NCBI GenBank assembly: GCA_013285705.1
Contig: JABDHA010000009.1
Coordinates: forward strand, 1-62,739
Direction of reading: 5' to 3'
DNA from: Acidobacteriota bacterium
Lineage (GTDB): Bacteria > Acidobacteriota > Terriglobia > Terriglobales > Acidobacteriaceae
DNA length: 62,739 nt
Numbering within the stretch: position 1 is the first letter of the stretch; each line of letters starts with the position of its first letter. Below are positions 47,422 through 56,225 of the stretch, piece after piece. Under the pieces are notes generated by a model. It was not told the DNA's origin, ran no database searches, and was given only the letters and a program-made list of their open reading frames with translations. A program made the position numbers and the translations under genes.

Positions 47422-49518
47422 CTATTTCAAATGCTGTTCAAAAAATTTGGCGCTGGCAGAATATGCAGCGATCCAGTCCCGATGGAGCAGGAAATCATGG
47501 ATCTCATCCGGGAAAACAAGCTCCTCCACACTGACTTTTTGTTTGCGTAGAGCCTCAGCCAATTGAACTGTCTGCGAAAACTGCACATTACGGTCATCAT
47601 CGCCCTGGATGAGCAGCACTGGCGAACGCCAGGTGCTAACCGATGACAACGGCGATGAATTCCAGGCCGTGCGCGCTGCCTCTGGGTCGGCGGCCGGATC
47701 ATACGCCGGTAGCCAATTGCCTAACTCCAGATTCCAATCATGCACACCGTGCATGTCAGCGCCCGCAGCAAACATGTCGGACGCCCGAGCCAGCGCAAGA
47801 GCCGTAAGGTAGCCTCCGTAGCTGCCACCCCAGACCCCGATGTGCGCTGCGTCTACGTCAGGGCGGCTGCCGAGGTATAAACCCGCACCCAGCACATCAT
47901 TGAACTCGCTGGCGCCTGTTGCTCCGTAATTCAGGGCCTCGCGGAATTCCTCACCGTACCCAATGCCGCTGCGATAGTTGACGGACAACACAATGTATCC
48001 AAGACTCGCAAGATACTGATTCATTCCATAGGCATTCGAGTAGTATTCCATCGGATGCCAGCCGAGCAGCATCTGGCGCCGCGATCCACCGTGAAAGAAA
48101 ACTACAGCTGGATGCCGATGACCATCACCGGCATTTTTCGGCAAAAACAGCTGCCCATGAATGCGCATTCCGTCAGCAGAAGATAAGATGACCTGCTGGG
48201 GGAGGACAAAACTCGCGGATGGAAACGCTGCAGGGAGTGCCTGCGGCTCGAGATCCTGCAACTCGCCTCTGGCGCGAATCACCGCAGGACGTATCGGCAC
48301 ACGTGCATCCGATCGCATGACTGCGACACTCTCGCCGTCGCTCGAGGGCACGGGAGCCGTCTCGATTCCCTCTCCGTGCGTGAGTTCGACCGCGCGACCG
48401 ATTGCGCCCTTCATTTCCCAAACATGTCTGCGGTCGATATCGTTCTGGTTTGAGGAAAAGACAATGCTCGTCCCATCCCGCTTGCTTGCAACGCTGTCGA
48501 CTTCAAACTCGCCTGGGGTCAGTAGCGTGGCTTCTGTGCCATTTACCGCGACGGAATATAAATGCAGCCAGCCATCCCCCTCCCATGGAAAGACGATGGA
48601 CGCATTACCGCTCCAAATAAGTTGCCCCTTGCCTTGCGCCTCGTGAAAGATACTGCCTCGGCCTTCCTTCGCGCGCCATATTTCGTGGCCTTTGCCGGTC
48701 TCAACATCCACGACGCGAATCGACCATGGCAGCCCGGTCCGCTTCGGGCCAAAGAGAACATCATGCTTGCTGTAAGGAATCCGCACAAACGCGATACTTT
48801 TACTGTCTGGCCGCCAGGCTGGATAACCGTCATGGTCTGTCCCGGGATCCAGATACCGGAGCGTCTTCGTCTCCGGGATGTACAAGCCGATAAAGCTGTG
48901 GTCACCACGATCGCTGACAAATGCGAGCGCTTTGCCGTCCGGCGACCAGAGCAGCGAAGACAGGCTTCCCCGCGTGTGCAATATCTGTTCTGGCTTAGCA
49001 CTGGAGTCTTGCAACGAAATCGTCCATATCTGTCCTTTGAGCAAGTAGGCGAGTGCATCTCCAGCCGGCGATACGGCCGGAGCACGTCCCTCAGCCAGTT
49101 TGCGCGGTTCTCCTCCACGCGTTGAAACCATCCATATCTGCTGATCCACACCGCCGGAGAGCAGCGCAGGATTTGGCGCAGGCCGCTCCGGAAACTCAAA
49201 GTCGCCACCGCATACATACACAACCGCTCCGGCATCCGGGGTCCAGGCGATATCTCCAATTTCAATGCCGTCATCTTCGGTGAATTTCGTTAGCTGGCTT
49301 GTGCTGTATGAATCGCTATCAGAATTTTTAGTGGCGACCCAGAGGTTGCGGCGTCCCTGCAGGTTCGTAACCCAGGCGAAGGAGCCATGAGTGGGCGCAG
49401 CCGTCAATTGGGAACTGAAGGGCGCGCTGAGAGCCTGTTCGATCGTGAAGCTCTGCGCGGACAGCAAGGAGGAAAAGAGACACGACGACCACAAAAAAAG
49501 ATTGCCAACACGAGTCAT
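47422..49518 (-). CDS. Exported prolyl-oligopeptidase-family (S9) serine peptidase
   Basis: A protein of 698 residues with a signal peptide (VGNLFLWSSCLFSSLLSAQ), so probably periplasmic. The N-terminal half is a WD40-like beta-propeller (blocks such as DGYPAWRPDSKSIAFVR). The C-terminal alpha/beta hydrolase domain holds S at about 565 (GVWGGSYGGYLTAL), D at about 640 (QGDDDRNV) and H at about 673 (FPDEIHDFLLH). This is the DPP/acylaminoacyl-peptidase (S9C-like) type, acting on short peptides. I start it at the ATG at 49516-49518, after GGAG; an in-frame upstream start would add 21 residues before the signal. Confidence 0.9.
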   Translation of the reverse strand: MTRVGNLFLWSSCLFSSLLSAQSFTIEQALSAPFSSQLTAAPTHGSFAWVTNLQGRRNLWVATKNSDSDSYSTSQLTKFTEDDGIEIGDIAWTPDAGAVVYVCGGDFEFPERPAPNPALLSGGVDQQIWMVSTRGGEPRKLAEGRAPAVSPAGDALAYLLKGQIWTISLQDSSAKPEQILHTRGSLSSLLWSPDGKALAFVSDRGDHSFIGLYIPETKTLRYLDPGTDHDGYPAWRPDSKSIAFVRIPYSKHDVLFGPKRTGLPWSIRVVDVETGKGHEIWRAKEGRGSIFHEAQGKGQLIWSGNASIVFPWEGDGWLHLYSVAVNGTEATLLTPGEFEVDSVASKRDGTSIVFSSNQNDIDRRHVWEMKGAIGRAVELTHGEGIETAPVPSSDGESVAVMRSDARVPIRPAVIRARGELQDLEPQALPAAFPSASFVLPQQVILSSADGMRIHGQLFLPKNAGDGHRHPAVVFFHGGSRRQMLLGWHPMEYYSNAYGMNQYLASLGYIVLSVNYRSGIGYGEEFREALNYGATGASEFNDVLGAGLYLGSRPDVDAAHIGVWGGSYGGYLTALALARASDMFAAGADMHGVHDWNLELGNWLPAYDPAADPEAARTAWNSSPLSSVSTWRSPVLLIQGDDDRNVQFSQTVQLAEALRKQKVSVEELVFPDEIHDFLLHRDWIAAYSASAKFFEQHLK

Positions 49519-49728
49519 CTTGCGGATTCTCCGGAAAATCGGATGATACATCAGTCCGGCATTTAGCTGATGGCAAGGCAAAATCGCTTGTTATCCATGC
49601 CGCTGAGGCCTCCATTGCACTGTCTGCCTGCATTCGTGGTTTACCATAGTATTCAAATCAGGATTGCGCTGCCATGAATGAAGAGCGCACATATCCCCAT
49701 CCTCATTTTTCGAGACATATTACAAGCT

Positions 49729-50697
49729 ATGCGAGCACTCATCACAGGCGCGGCAGGATTTTTAGGTTCTCATCTCACGGATGCACTTCTGGCTGACGGG
49801 CACACCGTTGCGGGAGTAGATAATCTCTGCACTGGCTCTCTTCAAAACCTGAAGCATTTGCAATCGGAACCACGCTTCGAATTTCATGAGCACGATATCT
49901 GCTCTCCGTTCGATTTCGGAAAAGTCGACTTTGTTTTCAATTTCGCCTCTCCTGCAAGCCCGGAAGACTATAGCAGGCTGGGGATTGAGACGCTCGAGGT
50001 CGGCTCCGCCGGCACCAGGAACGCGCTCGACGTGGCGCATCGATATCAGGCCAGGTTCCTTCATGCCTCCACATCTGAGTGCTATGGAGATCCGGCGGTT
50101 CATCCGCAAACAGAAGACTACTGGGGAAATGTCAATCCAGTCGGCCCGCGGTCTGTCTACGACGAAGCCAAGCGTTTTTCCGAGGCACTCGTCATGGCTT
50201 ACCATCGCTACCGCAAGGTAGACACGCGACTCGTGCGCATCTTTAACACCTACGGTCCACGCCTGCAGGCCAATGATGGAAGAGTCATCTCGAACTTCCT
50301 GGTGCAAGCCCTTCAAGGACACGACCTGACCGTATACGGGGATGGCAGCCAGACGCGTAGTTTCTGCTATGTTTCGGATGAAATCGACGGCTTCCTTCGC
50401 TTGTCTCGCTCAGAAGAACACCTTCCGATCAATATAGGAAATCCGAACGAGTGGACCATCCTCGACTGCGCGCAGGCGGTGCTTCGTGTCACCGGTGCAA
50501 AAAGCAAAATCGTGTTTAAGTCATTGCCTGTCGATGATCCGATGCAGCGCCAACCGGATATCACTCGTGCCCGGCAACTGCTCGGATGGGAACCAAAAGT
50601 CGACCTCGAAACCGGTCTCAAGCTTAGTCTGGATTATTTTCGATCCAGCCTGGCTTCCCTCGCGTCACCGGCTAAACTTGCTCTCGCCGATGAGTGA
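49729..50697 (+). CDS. NAD-dependent epimerase/dehydratase, UDP-glucuronate decarboxylase type
   Basis: A short-chain dehydrogenase of 322 residues. The NAD loop [10 protein letters not shown] is at residues 6-15, the active Tyr-Lys pair Y144/K148 in SVYDEAKR, and Ser/Glu 116-117 in [11 protein letters not shown]. The [19 protein letters not shown] stretch and the IFNTYGPR run are the UXS pattern, which makes UDP-xylose from UDP-glucuronate. C-terminal [18 protein letters not shown] fits also. The start is the ATG at 49729; an earlier ATG at 49678 is possible. It is not in a glycan cluster. Confidence 0.88.
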   Translation: MRALITGAAGFLGSHLTDALLADGHTVAGVDNLCTGSLQNLKHLQSEPRFEFHEHDICSPFDFGKVDFVFNFASPASPEDYSRLGIETLEVGSAGTRNALDVAHRYQARFLHASTSECYGDPAVHPQTEDYWGNVNPVGPRSVYDEAKRFSEALVMAYHRYRKVDTRLVRIFNTYGPRLQANDGRVISNFLVQALQGHDLTVYGDGSQTRSFCYVSDEIDGFLRLSRSEEHLPINIGNPNEWTILDCAQAVLRVTGAKSKIVFKSLPVDDPMQRQPDITRARQLLGWEPKVDLETGLKLSLDYFRSSLASLASPAKLALADE

Positions 50698-50811
50698 GGG
50701 TTCACAGCGTCAGAGGGAGACCTGACTATAAATTTTGCGGGTAAAAGGTGTGGCAACGCATAATGCAATAGTTGCATCCCAATACAAATTGGAGTTTTCT
50801 CAGAATACGTT

Positions 50812-51198
50812 ATGCCATTAGCAGCAATTCTTTTGGTTGATGATAATCCGGTGCAGGCTGCTACTCGGAAAGCGATCCTCACCTTTTCTGGAAATCAGGT
50901 TTCAGTCGCCACAAATGCACAGGAAGCACTCACACTGCTTGAAAACTCTGATTTCGCAAAAAATATCAACTTGATTATCACAGACCATTTAATGCCCCAC
51001 ATGAATGGTCCGCAATTTGTTGCCAGGCTTCGCGTCCAGCTACCGAACGTTCCTGTTCTTGTCTTAAGCGGGCTTCCTGACGCTGAAGCTGAGTATGATG
51101 GGATGAATATTCTGTACAGACTTAAACCTCTGGATCCAGAGGAGTTGATTGGGCTGGCACAATCTCTTCCCACCAGTGCGCTGGGCCGTACCGCTTAA
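50812..51198 (+). CDS. Single-domain response regulator (receiver only)
   Basis: A receiver of 128 residues with no output domain. D10 and D11 (LLVDDNP) and the phosphoacceptor D58 (LIITDHLMPHMNG) are present, with S86 (LVLSGL) and K105 (YRLKPLD). All switch residues are in place. The nearest genes are an epimerase and a zinc ribbon; no kinase is adjacent. It lies at the edge of the flagellar cluster but on the opposite strand, so a link to motility is only a guess. The gap 51199-51479 holds nothing I can support. Confidence 0.85.
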   Translation: MPLAAILLVDDNPVQAATRKAILTFSGNQVSVATNAQEALTLLENSDFAKNINLIITDHLMPHMNGPQFVARLRVQLPNVPVLVLSGLPDAEAEYDGMNILYRLKPLDPEELIGLAQSLPTSALGRTA

Positions 51199-51479
51199 TC
51201 ATCGATGAATGTGGGAGTCGATGGCGCAAGTCAGGCCATCGTTTTTGGAGCTAAATCCAGTCCCCGCTTCAAAAAAGGGATGCCGGGACGAAATTTTCAT
51301 ATCCTCGACATCGGCCTCGCATTTTCTCCTTGCTGTGCCGCTCGAAATTTGTCACAACTGAAGAAGCAATTTTTGTACGAGCAATCGAATTCCATTCATT
51401 GGGTTGCATAGTTGCATCGGAGTTCCCGTTCCATATATCTTCGGATGCATTGCGATCTTGAAATCATAAGAGCGAACGA

Positions 51480-51683
51480 ATGAATAAAACGAAGCGCCGC
51501 TGCCCCAACTGTGCCAATGTCGAGATGACCCGCATACAGCGTCGCGGCTTTCTGCAGGAGCGCGTTTACTCTAGGCTCGGCCTCTACCCATGGGAATGTC
51601 CCTTCTGCCGTGAAGTCTTCCTGGTCAAGAGCCGCGGCCGGAGTTATCGCAGAGTGAACCCGGATGGTGATGGACAAAAGTGA
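51480..51683 (+). CDS. Small zinc-ribbon protein
   Basis: A protein of 67 residues. MNKTKRRCPNCANVEMTRIQ then YPWECPFCREVFLVKSRGR gives CPNC and CPFC, two CXXC knuckles about 30 residues apart, which should bind one zinc. It is basic, as in small nucleic-acid-binding or structural ribbons. The function is unknown. It ends 28 bases from the flgL stop on the other strand. Confidence 0.7.
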   Translation: MNKTKRRCPNCANVEMTRIQRRGFLQERVYSRLGLYPWECPFCREVFLVKSRGRSYRRVNPDGDGQK

Positions 51684-51710
51684 CGACTGTCACCGGCCAG
51701 CCTCAACCCA

Positions 51711-52631
51711 CTACAGCAAACTAAACAAGTCTCCATTATTCTTTTCCAGCAGGCTTACTACCTGTGTCAGAGCTGCTTGCTGCGTCTCAGCGGTACTCAA
51801 CTGGGTAGAAACCTGTCCCACATCTGCCTGCAGAAGATTGGTTTGCGCTGAAGTAATCTGCGTTCCCTGAGTTTGCGTATAGGTTTGCGCCGACTGCAAT
51901 TGTGTAATCGAGTTATCGAGGACGACTCGCTGCTGGCCCACATAATTCAAGGCCGAGTTCAAAGCCGTCGTATCCGAAATAGCGGTCGCCGATGCCGTGC
52001 CGGAAGAGAAATCAGTCACCAGATTTGTTAATGTTTGCAGGACATTTGTAGCCGGATTGCTGGGATCGCTGGCATCCGAAAAAATCTGATTCCCCGGCAT
52101 GTTCACCTGGATCTTCTGCCCGCCGGGTGTCGTGACATAAGAAATGGCGCTATCCCCCTGATAGGAAACCGTGTTTGGGGTCACGCTGGTATCCAGCGTA
52201 AAGGGCGTCGTACCACCCTGACTCCCGGAAAAAACATAGCTTCCCAGATACGTTGTATTTGCCAGGGACACTACTTCGTCGCGAATTCCCGAAAGCTGCG
52301 TCGCAACAGACTGCAGATCGCTCGCGTTTAACGTTCCATTGTTCGCTTCCGTTGCCAGGGAAAGAGCCTTCGTCAACTGCGAAACCACACTACCCAAGGT
52401 GGAATCGGTCACCTGAAGCATACCTACTGTCGAGCTCTCCGTTTGCGAAAAGCTATCGTCGAGGCTCAGCTGCGAGGAGAGCATCACATTTTCGCCTGCC
52501 GCAACCGGGTCGTCACTCAGTGAGTTGACACGCGTTCCGCTGGAAATTTCGTTCGTCAGCTGCTGCTCTGTCGCTGAGGTCAGGTCGAGCGCACTGACGG
52601 CATTGTTCAGATAAAAAGGGTCAAATCGCAT
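51711..52631 (-). CDS. flgL: Flagellar hook-associated protein 3 (FlgL)
   Basis: Forms the upper ring of the hook-filament junction, next to FlgK, and is exported by the flagellar type III apparatus. The protein is 306 residues. The N-terminus MRFDPFYLNNAVSALDLTSA and SGTRVNSLSDDPVAAGENVML, and the C-terminus RVVLDNSITQLQSAQTYTQ...STAETQQAALTQVVSLLEKNNGDLFSLL, form the flagellin-like coiled coils. It is the last gene of the minus-strand cluster; it starts 11 bases after flgK. Confidence 0.9.
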   Translation of the reverse strand: MRFDPFYLNNAVSALDLTSATEQQLTNEISSGTRVNSLSDDPVAAGENVMLSSQLSLDDSFSQTESSTVGMLQVTDSTLGSVVSQLTKALSLATEANNGTLNASDLQSVATQLSGIRDEVVSLANTTYLGSYVFSGSQGGTTPFTLDTSVTPNTVSYQGDSAISYVTTPGGQKIQVNMPGNQIFSDASDPSNPATNVLQTLTNLVTDFSSGTASATAISDTTALNSALNYVGQQRVVLDNSITQLQSAQTYTQTQGTQITSAQTNLLQADVGQVSTQLSTAETQQAALTQVVSLLEKNNGDLFSLL

Positions 52632-52642
52632 AGATGAGGTCC

Positions 52643-54055
52643 TTAGGCAACGGTTGTTTCTACACCGAGATTGATGGCCGAAGCCATGACTGTATCGAGA
52701 ATCGTGAAGACCTTGGATGCGGCCTGGTAGGCCTGTTGCAGGTTCTCAAGCGACGCAGCCTCGTCATTCAAATTCACAGCCGAGATCGAGTCGCGCTGCG
52801 TCTGCAACTGTGTCAGAGAAGTCTGTTGCGCCGTGTTCTCCGTCGAAACCTGCGAAACCAGGCTGCCTAACGTCGAGACAAAGCTGGAATAGTAGGTCGA
52901 CGGCGTATCGCCACCTACAATGCTCTGGTTCTGCACCTGAAGCATGTTCTCGAGGTTGGCGTCATTCGACGATCCGGCGCCTGTAGCCGCGGCCGCAATC
53001 TGCGAGGGGTCCGTGATGGCAACCGAGATTGTGCTCGCCGCTCCGGAAGCAGACGAGGGCAGGTTGAAGATCGCAACGCCTGGATTTCCATTCGCATCCG
53101 AGCCAGCCTCGTTGGCGGTATTTAATGCGCCTCCCAGATCAAAGGCCAGCGTATCGAGTGCGCTCTGCATCTGCGGAATATCCTGGTCGCGGGTCGTCAA
53201 TATCCCTCCAAGCTGCCCCCCGCCGCCGGCAAGACTCGTCGTGATGTCATTGCCCTCGAAATCGGAGATATGCGTCACGCCACCCGACACGGAGGTGCTG
53301 AGCGAATACGCCTGTCCCTTGGCCACCAGCAATGCTCCGCTCGATGTCGTAATGGTCAGGTTGTTGCCGTCGGTCGTGATCTGATGAATACCGATCAGCT
53401 GCGACAGTTGCTGTACATCGTAGTTACGCTGATCTTCCAGCTGGCTTGCATCCTGGTTGTTCGGCGTCGTCTGCGAAATGCTCTGGTTCAGCTGCGCAAT
53501 CGCCTGCGTCAGCGAGTTGACCTGGGTCACCACTGTTCCGCTCTGCTGGTCAAGCGCGCCCTGTTGCTGCGTCAGCTGTGAGGATGCACTTTGAAACGCA
53601 CTCGCCAGTGTCGTCGCAGCGCTCAAAATGGACTGGCGCAGCGAATTGGACGAAGGAGTCGCCTGCAGCTGCGAAAGTGCGGAGAAAAAGCTGGAGATGC
53701 TCGTTCCGATATCAAGCGACGAAGATGAGGAAGCCGACGTCGCGGTGCTGAAGATGTTCTGCAGCTGGTCAAGAGCCGTCAGCCGTGCCCCCGTTCCCTG
53801 CTCCAGCTGCAACTGCTGTTGAATACGCTGTTCTAGTACCTGGTCACGCTGTGAGGCTGGCCCGGTCATGGTCACACCTTGTCCATAGCTGGTTCCATCG
53901 ATCGTTACCGGATCATTTGCCTGCCACTGCGGCAATTCATTCGTGTAGCCCGGCGTATTCGCATTGGCCGTATTGTTCGCGATGATATTGAGAGCGGCCT
54001 GGTCCGCTTCCAGAGCTCCAGTTGCAATGTTGAAGGCTGTGTTCAGAGTTGCCAT
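52643..54055 (-). CDS. flgK: Flagellar hook-associated protein 1 (FlgK)
   Basis: Hook-filament junction protein of 470 residues. The N-terminal rod-family motif (ALEADQAALNIIANNTANANTPGYTNE) and the C-terminal helix (NLNDEAASLENLQQAYQAASKVFTILDTVMASAINL) are typical. The middle is Ser/Thr/Gln-rich. At 470 residues it is near the short end of the family (about 450-650). flgL follows after 11 bases. Confidence 0.92.
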   Translation of the reverse strand: MATLNTAFNIATGALEADQAALNIIANNTANANTPGYTNELPQWQANDPVTIDGTSYGQGVTMTGPASQRDQVLEQRIQQQLQLEQGTGARLTALDQLQNIFSTATSASSSSSLDIGTSISSFFSALSQLQATPSSNSLRQSILSAATTLASAFQSASSQLTQQQGALDQQSGTVVTQVNSLTQAIAQLNQSISQTTPNNQDASQLEDQRNYDVQQLSQLIGIHQITTDGNNLTITTSSGALLVAKGQAYSLSTSVSGGVTHISDFEGNDITTSLAGGGGQLGGILTTRDQDIPQMQSALDTLAFDLGGALNTANEAGSDANGNPGVAIFNLPSSASGAASTISVAITDPSQIAAAATGAGSSNDANLENMLQVQNQSIVGGDTPSTYYSSFVSTLGSLVSQVSTENTAQQTSLTQLQTQRDSISAVNLNDEAASLENLQQAYQAASKVFTILDTVMASAINLGVETTVA

Positions 54056-54084
54056 CGTGGTCTGCCTCGCCTGTCCGTGATGGG

Positions 54085-54357
54085 TTATGAATTACGACCA
54101 CGACTGTGGCCGTAGCGAAAACTGTTTTCCTCACCCCGCAGCAGACGTATGTTTCGCTTTGTCTGCTCCAAAGCTTTCTCAAGAGCCGCTTTTTGCGTCA
54201 GCGCGCGGCTGAACTCTTCCGGAGATCCGGGCAGTTCTGCACCTTCGCAGTCAGCGAGCACTTTTGCCATGGAAGTCACATCTGCCTTGGCCAGTGCGCC
54301 GATGGTGCGATCCAGTAGACTTGTCACGGAAACCGGAGAAATGCTGCTAAAAGACAT
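54085..54357 (-). CDS. flgN: Probable FlgN-like export chaperone
   Basis: A protein of 90 residues, mostly helical (SLLDRTIGALAKADVTSMAKVLADCEGAELP...FSRALTQKAALEKALEQTKRNIRLLRG). Its sequence is too diverged for me to match directly, but it lies between flgM and flgK, exactly where FlgN (the FlgK/FlgL chaperone) lies elsewhere, and the length and helical pattern agree. It starts ten bases after flgM. Confidence 0.6.
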   Translation of the reverse strand: MSFSSISPVSVTSLLDRTIGALAKADVTSMAKVLADCEGAELPGSPEEFSRALTQKAALEKALEQTKRNIRLLRGEENSFRYGHSRGRNS

Positions 54358-54367
54358 GAGCGGCCTG

Positions 54368-54664
54368 CTATCTCGTCATCATTTGCTGAACTAATTTGTC
54401 GGCGACATCGCCGGCGCTTACCTGGTAGGTGCCGTTTGCCAATGCCTGTTGCACGGCTGCGACTTTGTCCATGCGCACATCGGGCACTGCCATTGCCTGG
54501 TGCGCCAGGCTGGCCGCCGTGCTGACTTCCGTACGGTCCTGAGTAGAGCCCGTCGGCGCCGAATAACTCGCCTGCTGCTGGCGTTGTGTAGCCGGAACCG
54601 GAGAAGTCTCCGAAACACCCAGCGGCTCCGGCAAACCATGCAGACCATCGTTGACGTTCATCAT
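54368..54664 (-). CDS. flgM: Anti-sigma-28 factor FlgM
   Basis: FlgM holds sigma-28 (FliA) inactive until it is secreted through the finished hook. The protein is 98 residues. The C-terminal half MDKVAAVQQALANGTYQVSAGDVADKLVQQMM is the sigma-28-binding helix pattern (DKVA.L..AI..G.Y.V....IA..L). The N-terminal 55 residues are low in complexity, as in other FlgMs. A matching sigma-28 promoter lies directly upstream, so FlgM would be made from the promoter it represses. Confidence 0.88.
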   Translation of the reverse strand: MMNVNDGLHGLPEPLGVSETSPVPATQRQQQASYSAPTGSTQDRTEVSTAASLAHQAMAVPDVRMDKVAAVQQALANGTYQVSAGDVADKLVQQMMTR

Positions 54665-54682
54665 TGCTCTCCTTACTTCCCT

Positions 54683-54709
54683 CTATCGGCAGGGTAAGGC
54701 CAAACTTAA
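54683..54709 (-). promoter_or_regulatory. Sigma-28 (FliA) promoter upstream of flgM
   Basis: On the minus strand TTAAGTTT, 11 bases, GCCGATAG. The consensus is TAAAGTTT-N11-GCCGATAA, so 14 of 16 defined positions match with exact spacing. The transcript would begin about 12 bases before the flgM ATG, just ahead of the AGGAG. Confidence 0.85.
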
Positions 54710-54741
54710 GTAATTTTGCGATGCTATTTCTGAGAGATTTC

Positions 54742-55074
54742 TCAGAAGTGCGTAGCCGGCGTCTTCTCCCCCGCCTGCGAGCTCCCACCCGTTGCCTTGA
54801 AGTGGTCGAGAATCTTCCGGGCAATGCCGAAACCGCCGTGTTCGGAGATCGACTTGGCCATGGCTTCCGCGCCATAGCTCATCAGCGTTGCAGCGCTGCC
54901 GCTGGTATCGTCGTCCCCCTTGCTCTCTTCATCGGCAAAGAAGCTATCGTGTTGCAATGGCTTGAGAAACTCCTGCATGAGACTCGCCTCAAACTCATGC
55001 GCGGCGGACTCAAGCTTTGGGTTTGGCTGGACCGTGGCAGCTGCCACGGATGAAGCAAGATCCACACGACTCAT
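54742..55074 (-). CDS. flgJ: FlgJ-like rod-binding protein (no muramidase domain)
   Basis: A protein of 110 residues. The region LESAAHEFEASLMQEFLKPLQH...GSAATLMSYGAEAMAKSISEHGGFGIARKILDHF is the rod-binding N-terminal domain of FlgJ. The muramidase domain of enterobacterial FlgJ is absent, as in many other phyla, so peptidoglycan must be opened by another enzyme. The start overlaps the flgI stop (ATGA). Confidence 0.88.
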   Translation of the reverse strand: MSRVDLASSVAAATVQPNPKLESAAHEFEASLMQEFLKPLQHDSFFADEESKGDDDTSGSAATLMSYGAEAMAKSISEHGGFGIARKILDHFKATGGSSQAGEKTPATHF

Positions 55075-56213
55075 AACACCTCCAGTTCTGCTTCCAACGC
55101 CCCGGCTTCCTTCATCGCCTGAAGGATCGAAATGATGTCCCTGGCCGTCGCTCCGATCTGCTGCAGGTTTTCGACCAGCGTATCGACCGTTGCCCCCTGT
55201 TTCAATTCGATACGGTTGGCCGGTTGTTCCTGCGCCTGCACCGTCGTCTGCGGCACCACCTGGGTCGTGCCCTGGCCGAGTGGGTTGGGCTGCGAGACCT
55301 GGTACTCCGTAATCACATTCACCGACAATCCGCCATGCAGAATCGAAACCGGCTGCAGACGAACGTCGCCGCCAATCACAACCGTCCCGGTGCGCTCGTT
55401 GACGACCACCTTCGCCCGCGGATAAGTTTCCACCTCCACGGCCTCGACCTGCGCCAGAAGGGCCGGAATATCATCCGCCGGTTGCACTTCGAGCGTGATG
55501 CGGCGGCTGTCGGCGGCATGCGCCACGGGGCGGGCCAGATCCTTATTGATTGCGGCCGCCATCAGTTCCGCAGTGCGGAAATCGGCGTCGTTCAGCAACA
55601 GCGAGAGCGACCGCATCTTTGTCAGATCGAGCGGCACCGCACGCTCAACCATCGCTCCATCCGGCACACGGCCGGTGGTGGGATGGTTGTACTGCTTCAG
55701 ATTCCCGTTGCTGGCCACCGCATAGCCGCCCAGCACCAGTGGGCCCTGCGCTTCGGCGTAAATCTGTCCGTCCGGACCGTAAAGAGGAGTCAGCAACAAC
55801 AAGCCTCCTTCCAGGCTGCGCGCATCGCCCGCGGAGGAAACCGTGATATCGAGCTTATTGCCGGGACGCGCAAACGCAGGGAGCGTCGCCGAAATAAAGA
55901 CCGATGCCATATTTTGCGTGCGCATCGTAGAGAGCTGCGGTGACTGCTGGAGGTTGACGCCCATGCGCTCGAGTGTTGAAATCAGCGTCTGCAGAGGAAA
56001 AACAGTCTGCTGGCTATCCCCCGTGCCACGCAGACCTACCACGATTCCGTACCCGACCAGCTGGTTGTCACGAATGCCCTCGACGGTAGCTACGTCTTTC
56101 ACGCGGGCGAGCTTGATCCGTGGTGTGCCGGACGGCACAGACGCGACAGCGACCGAGGCAAAAGCAACCATCGACGACAGAGCGAAAAGTCTAAAAAACC
56201 TCTCATATCGCAT
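55071..56213 (-). CDS. flgI: Flagellar P-ring protein FlgI
   Basis: Forms the periplasmic P ring around the rod. The protein is 380 residues with a signal peptide (RLFALSSMVAFASVAVA). Conserved runs are RIKDVA-like RVKDVATVEGIRDNQLVGYGIVVGLRGTGD, FISATLPAFARPGNKLDITVSSAGDA and VVVNERTGTVVIGGDVRLQP. The end VENLQQIGATARDIISILQAMKEAGALEAELEVL is the C-terminal signature. It overlaps flgJ by four bases. Confidence 0.96.
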   Translation of the reverse strand: MRYERFFRLFALSSMVAFASVAVASVPSGTPRIKLARVKDVATVEGIRDNQLVGYGIVVGLRGTGDSQQTVFPLQTLISTLERMGVNLQQSPQLSTMRTQNMASVFISATLPAFARPGNKLDITVSSAGDARSLEGGLLLLTPLYGPDGQIYAEAQGPLVLGGYAVASNGNLKQYNHPTTGRVPDGAMVERAVPLDLTKMRSLSLLLNDADFRTAELMAAAINKDLARPVAHAADSRRITLEVQPADDIPALLAQVEAVEVETYPRAKVVVNERTGTVVIGGDVRLQPVSILHGGLSVNVITEYQVSQPNPLGQGTTQVVPQTTVQAQEQPANRIELKQGATVDTLVENLQQIGATARDIISILQAMKEAGALEAELEVL

Positions 56214-56225
56214 GAAACGGCACTC

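Noticed and set aside
51205-51411. A 68-codon open frame between the receiver gene and the zinc-ribbon gene
   Set aside because: No Shine-Dalgarno or conserved pattern and the composition looks non-coding.
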